From the NCBI GenBank assembly GCA_007128555.1, contig SKXF01000039.1, positions 1 to 6,203 on the forward strand: a stretch of 6,203 bases of DNA, written 5' to 3'. This DNA comes from Clostridia bacterium (GTDB lineage: Bacteria; Bacillota_E; SLMV01; PUMD01). Below, piece by piece: positions 4,648 to 6,203 of the stretch (the first letter of the stretch is position 1; each line of letters begins with the position of its first letter). A program made the translations under genes and the position numbers. The notes beneath the pieces were generated by a model that saw only the letters and a list, made by a program, of their open reading frames with translations, made no database searches and was not told where the DNA came from.

Positions 4648-6203
4648 ATGCGCGGAGGCTTTGGCAGCAGGATGATGTCCGCAGACCAAGGAGACTATCG
4701 GCTGAGCGAGATCGATCGGCGCACCCTCAGGTTCTTCCTCAAGTACCTGCGCCCCCACGCCTGGACCCTGCTTGCGGCCCTTGGAGCGATGCTGGTCGTC
4801 ACCCTGACCACGCTCGCCGGACCCTACCTGGTCAAGATTGCCATCGATGAGTACATCCTGGCCGGGGACCTCGCGGGACTGGGCCGGATCTTCGCCCTGA
4901 TGGTGGCGACGTATGGCCTGTTCTGGCTTTCGTCTTACTGGCAGACCTACCTGTCCAGCTGGACCGGGCAGCGAATCGTCGGCTCGATCAGGCTGGACCT
5001 GTATGAGCATCTTCAGCAGCTCTCCATGGAGTTTTTCAACCGGAAGCAGACGGGAGATGTGATGTCACGCGTCACCCACGATGTGAACACGCTCTCGGAA
5101 CTTGTGACCACGGGTGTGCTCCGGCTGCTCAACGACGTGCTGATCCTGGTTGGTATCGTGATCATACTCATCACGCTGGACCTTCAGCTGGCGCTGATCA
5201 CCTTCCTGACCATTCCCTTGATCTACGTGGTCATCTCGCAGCTGGGAAAGCGGATGCGGCTGGCCTACCGGGATGTTCAGGAGCGCCTGGCCGAACTCAA
5301 CGCTGACGTTGAGGAGAACCTGTCCGGGATTCGGGTGGTTCAGGCCCTCAATCGCGAGGCGATCAACACCGGCGAGTTTGATCGGCTCAGCTGGGCCAAT
5401 CTGAAAGCCAACCTGAAAGCGGTGTCGGTTTTTGCACTGCTCTTTCCCACCATGACCTTTTCCCGGGTACTGGGTGAGGCCCTTGTCCTGTGGTATGGGG
5501 GTTGGGGCGTCTTCCATGGCGCTTTGAGCCTGGGGGTGCTGATGGCCTTTCTCGGCTACGTGCGCCAGTTCTTTGCTCCCCTCGCTGACCTCAGCCAGGT
5601 CTACAACACCATGCAGGTGGCAGGAGCGGGCCTGGATCGCATCTGGGAGTACATATCCATCGAGCCTACCATTACGGAGCCGGATCATCCCGTTCGGCCG
5701 GAGGAGGGTTTCAAAGGGAGCCTGAGTTTCCGGGACGTCCGTTTCGCCTATGCCGATGAGCAGGTGATACGCGATTTCAGCCTGGAGGTGACAGCGGGCG
5801 AGATTTTTGCCCTTGTCGGGCCGACCGGAGCTGGAAAGACCACGATTGCTAACCTGCTAGCAAGGCTCTATGATGTCTGTGATGGGAGCATTGCGATCGA
5901 TGGGGTCGACCTGCGGCAGATGGCCTTTGAGGATCTCAGGTCCGTGGTCAGCGTGGTGCCCCAGAACGTGTTCCTGTTCGATGACTCGATTCGGGAAAAC
6001 ATCCGTTACGGCTCTCCCGGCGCGACGGATGCCGAGGTGGAGGACGCCGCTCGGCAGGTCGGTGCCCACGAATTCATCCGCACCCTTCCCCGGGGGTATG
6101 AAACCGAGGTGGGAGAGGGTGGGATGCGGTTGTCAGGGGGGCAGAGGCAGATGGTCTCCTTTGTGCGCGCCCTGCTGGCGGATCCGAAGGTTCTGATCCT
6201 GGA
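4648..6203 (+). CDS. ABC exporter half-transporter, subunit 2 (partial, cut by the window end)
   Basis: The reading frame is open from ATG 4648 to the window edge (518 full codons), with no stop, so the C-terminus is missing. This is a second type IV ABC exporter half in the plasma membrane. Membrane helices lie near residues 38-60, 80-103, 160-178, 180-198, 270-290 and 294-312. The ATPase domain shows A-loop Tyr368, Walker A GPTGAGKTT (391-399, Lys397), Q-loop VPQNVFLF (Gln439), the x-loop VGEGG and signature LSGGQ (495-499). The sequence ends at VLIL, within Walker B, just before the expected Asp-Glu. The signature continues QRQMVSFVRALL, unlike the QRQRLAIAR of subunit 1. The QRQ-hydrophobic-S/A-F/I-x-RA pattern and the VFLFDDSIRENIRYG stretch resemble the TM288/BmrD-type partner. 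The start follows the previous stop by 2 bp and has AAGGAG 10 nt upstream, so the two subunits should be made together. About 80-100 residues are probably missing. The transported substrate is unknown. Confidence 0.93.
   Translation, partial: MRGGFGSRMMSADQGDYRLSEIDRRTLRFFLKYLRPHAWTLLAALGAMLVVTLTTLAGPYLVKIAIDEYILAGDLAGLGRIFALMVATYGLFWLSSYWQTYLSSWTGQRIVGSIRLDLYEHLQQLSMEFFNRKQTGDVMSRVTHDVNTLSELVTTGVLRLLNDVLILVGIVIILITLDLQLALITFLTIPLIYVVISQLGKRMRLAYRDVQERLAELNADVEENLSGIRVVQALNREAINTGEFDRLSWANLKANLKAVSVFALLFPTMTFSRVLGEALVLWYGGWGVFHGALSLGVLMAFLGYVRQFFAPLADLSQVYNTMQVAGAGLDRIWEYISIEPTITEPDHPVRPEEGFKGSLSFRDVRFAYADEQVIRDFSLEVTAGEIFALVGPTGAGKTTIANLLARLYDVCDGSIAIDGVDLRQMAFEDLRSVVSVVPQNVFLFDDSIRENIRYGSPGATDAEVEDAARQVGAHEFIRTLPRGYETEVGEGGMRLSGGQRQMVSFVRALLADPKVLIL

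Noticed and set aside
5065..5688. Minus-strand frame of 207 codons inside the second ABC exporter
   Set aside because: It is antisense to the membrane domain of a clear ABC exporter, with Gln/His/Asp-rich shadow composition and no motif.

Overview
The window holds four protein-coding genes in two divergent pairs, separated by an intergenic region of about 240-280 bp. Base composition is clearly G+C-rich (by eye about 60% or a little more). Start sites carry good Shine-Dalgarno sequences (AGGAGG, GGAGGTGA, AAGGAG), and genes are packed in short operons. This is ordinary bacterial chromosomal DNA. The protein sequences remind me of Chloroflexota or G+C-rich Bacillota/Actinomycetota-type bacteria, but no marker here fixes the phylum, so this is only an impression. 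I see no tRNA, rRNA, CRISPR array, transposase, phage gene or attachment site.

Left half (minus strand, read right to left): a 333-aa extended SDR-fold NAD(P)-dependent epimerase/dehydratase-like protein (1513-2514) is followed, 86 bp downstream, by a 459-aa M20-family metallo-dipeptidase (47-1426). All of the dipeptidase's expected zinc and catalytic residues are present. A perfect 10-bp G+C-rich hairpin lies 12 nt beyond the dipeptidase stop codon and probably ends the transcript, although it has no U-tract. The two genes are probably co-transcribed, but they do not share an obvious pathway.

Middle (2515-2794): a divergent regulatory region. It holds weak candidate promoters for both directions, a small inverted repeat (AGACG-GAT-CGTCT) beside the minus-strand -10 candidate, and a direct repeat of TTGACGGC. 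The right copy of that repeat forms the -35 candidate for the plus-strand operon.

Right half (plus strand): two half-size ABC exporters (membrane domain fused to ATPase domain) lie in tandem with a 2-bp gap (2795-4645, and 4648 to beyond the window edge). They resemble the two halves of heterodimeric type IV exporters of the BmrC/BmrD, LmrC/LmrD and TM287/TM288 kind, and probably assemble into one efflux pump. The second gene is cut by the window edge inside its Walker B motif, so whether its catalytic glutamate is intact cannot be seen. The first exporter appears to start at a TTG codon behind a strong Shine-Dalgarno sequence rather than at the upstream ATG.

I found no convincing novel biological system. 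The points worth a second look are the start of the first exporter, the canonical ATPase site in the subunit that is usually degenerate, and the arrangement of the divergent promoter region.
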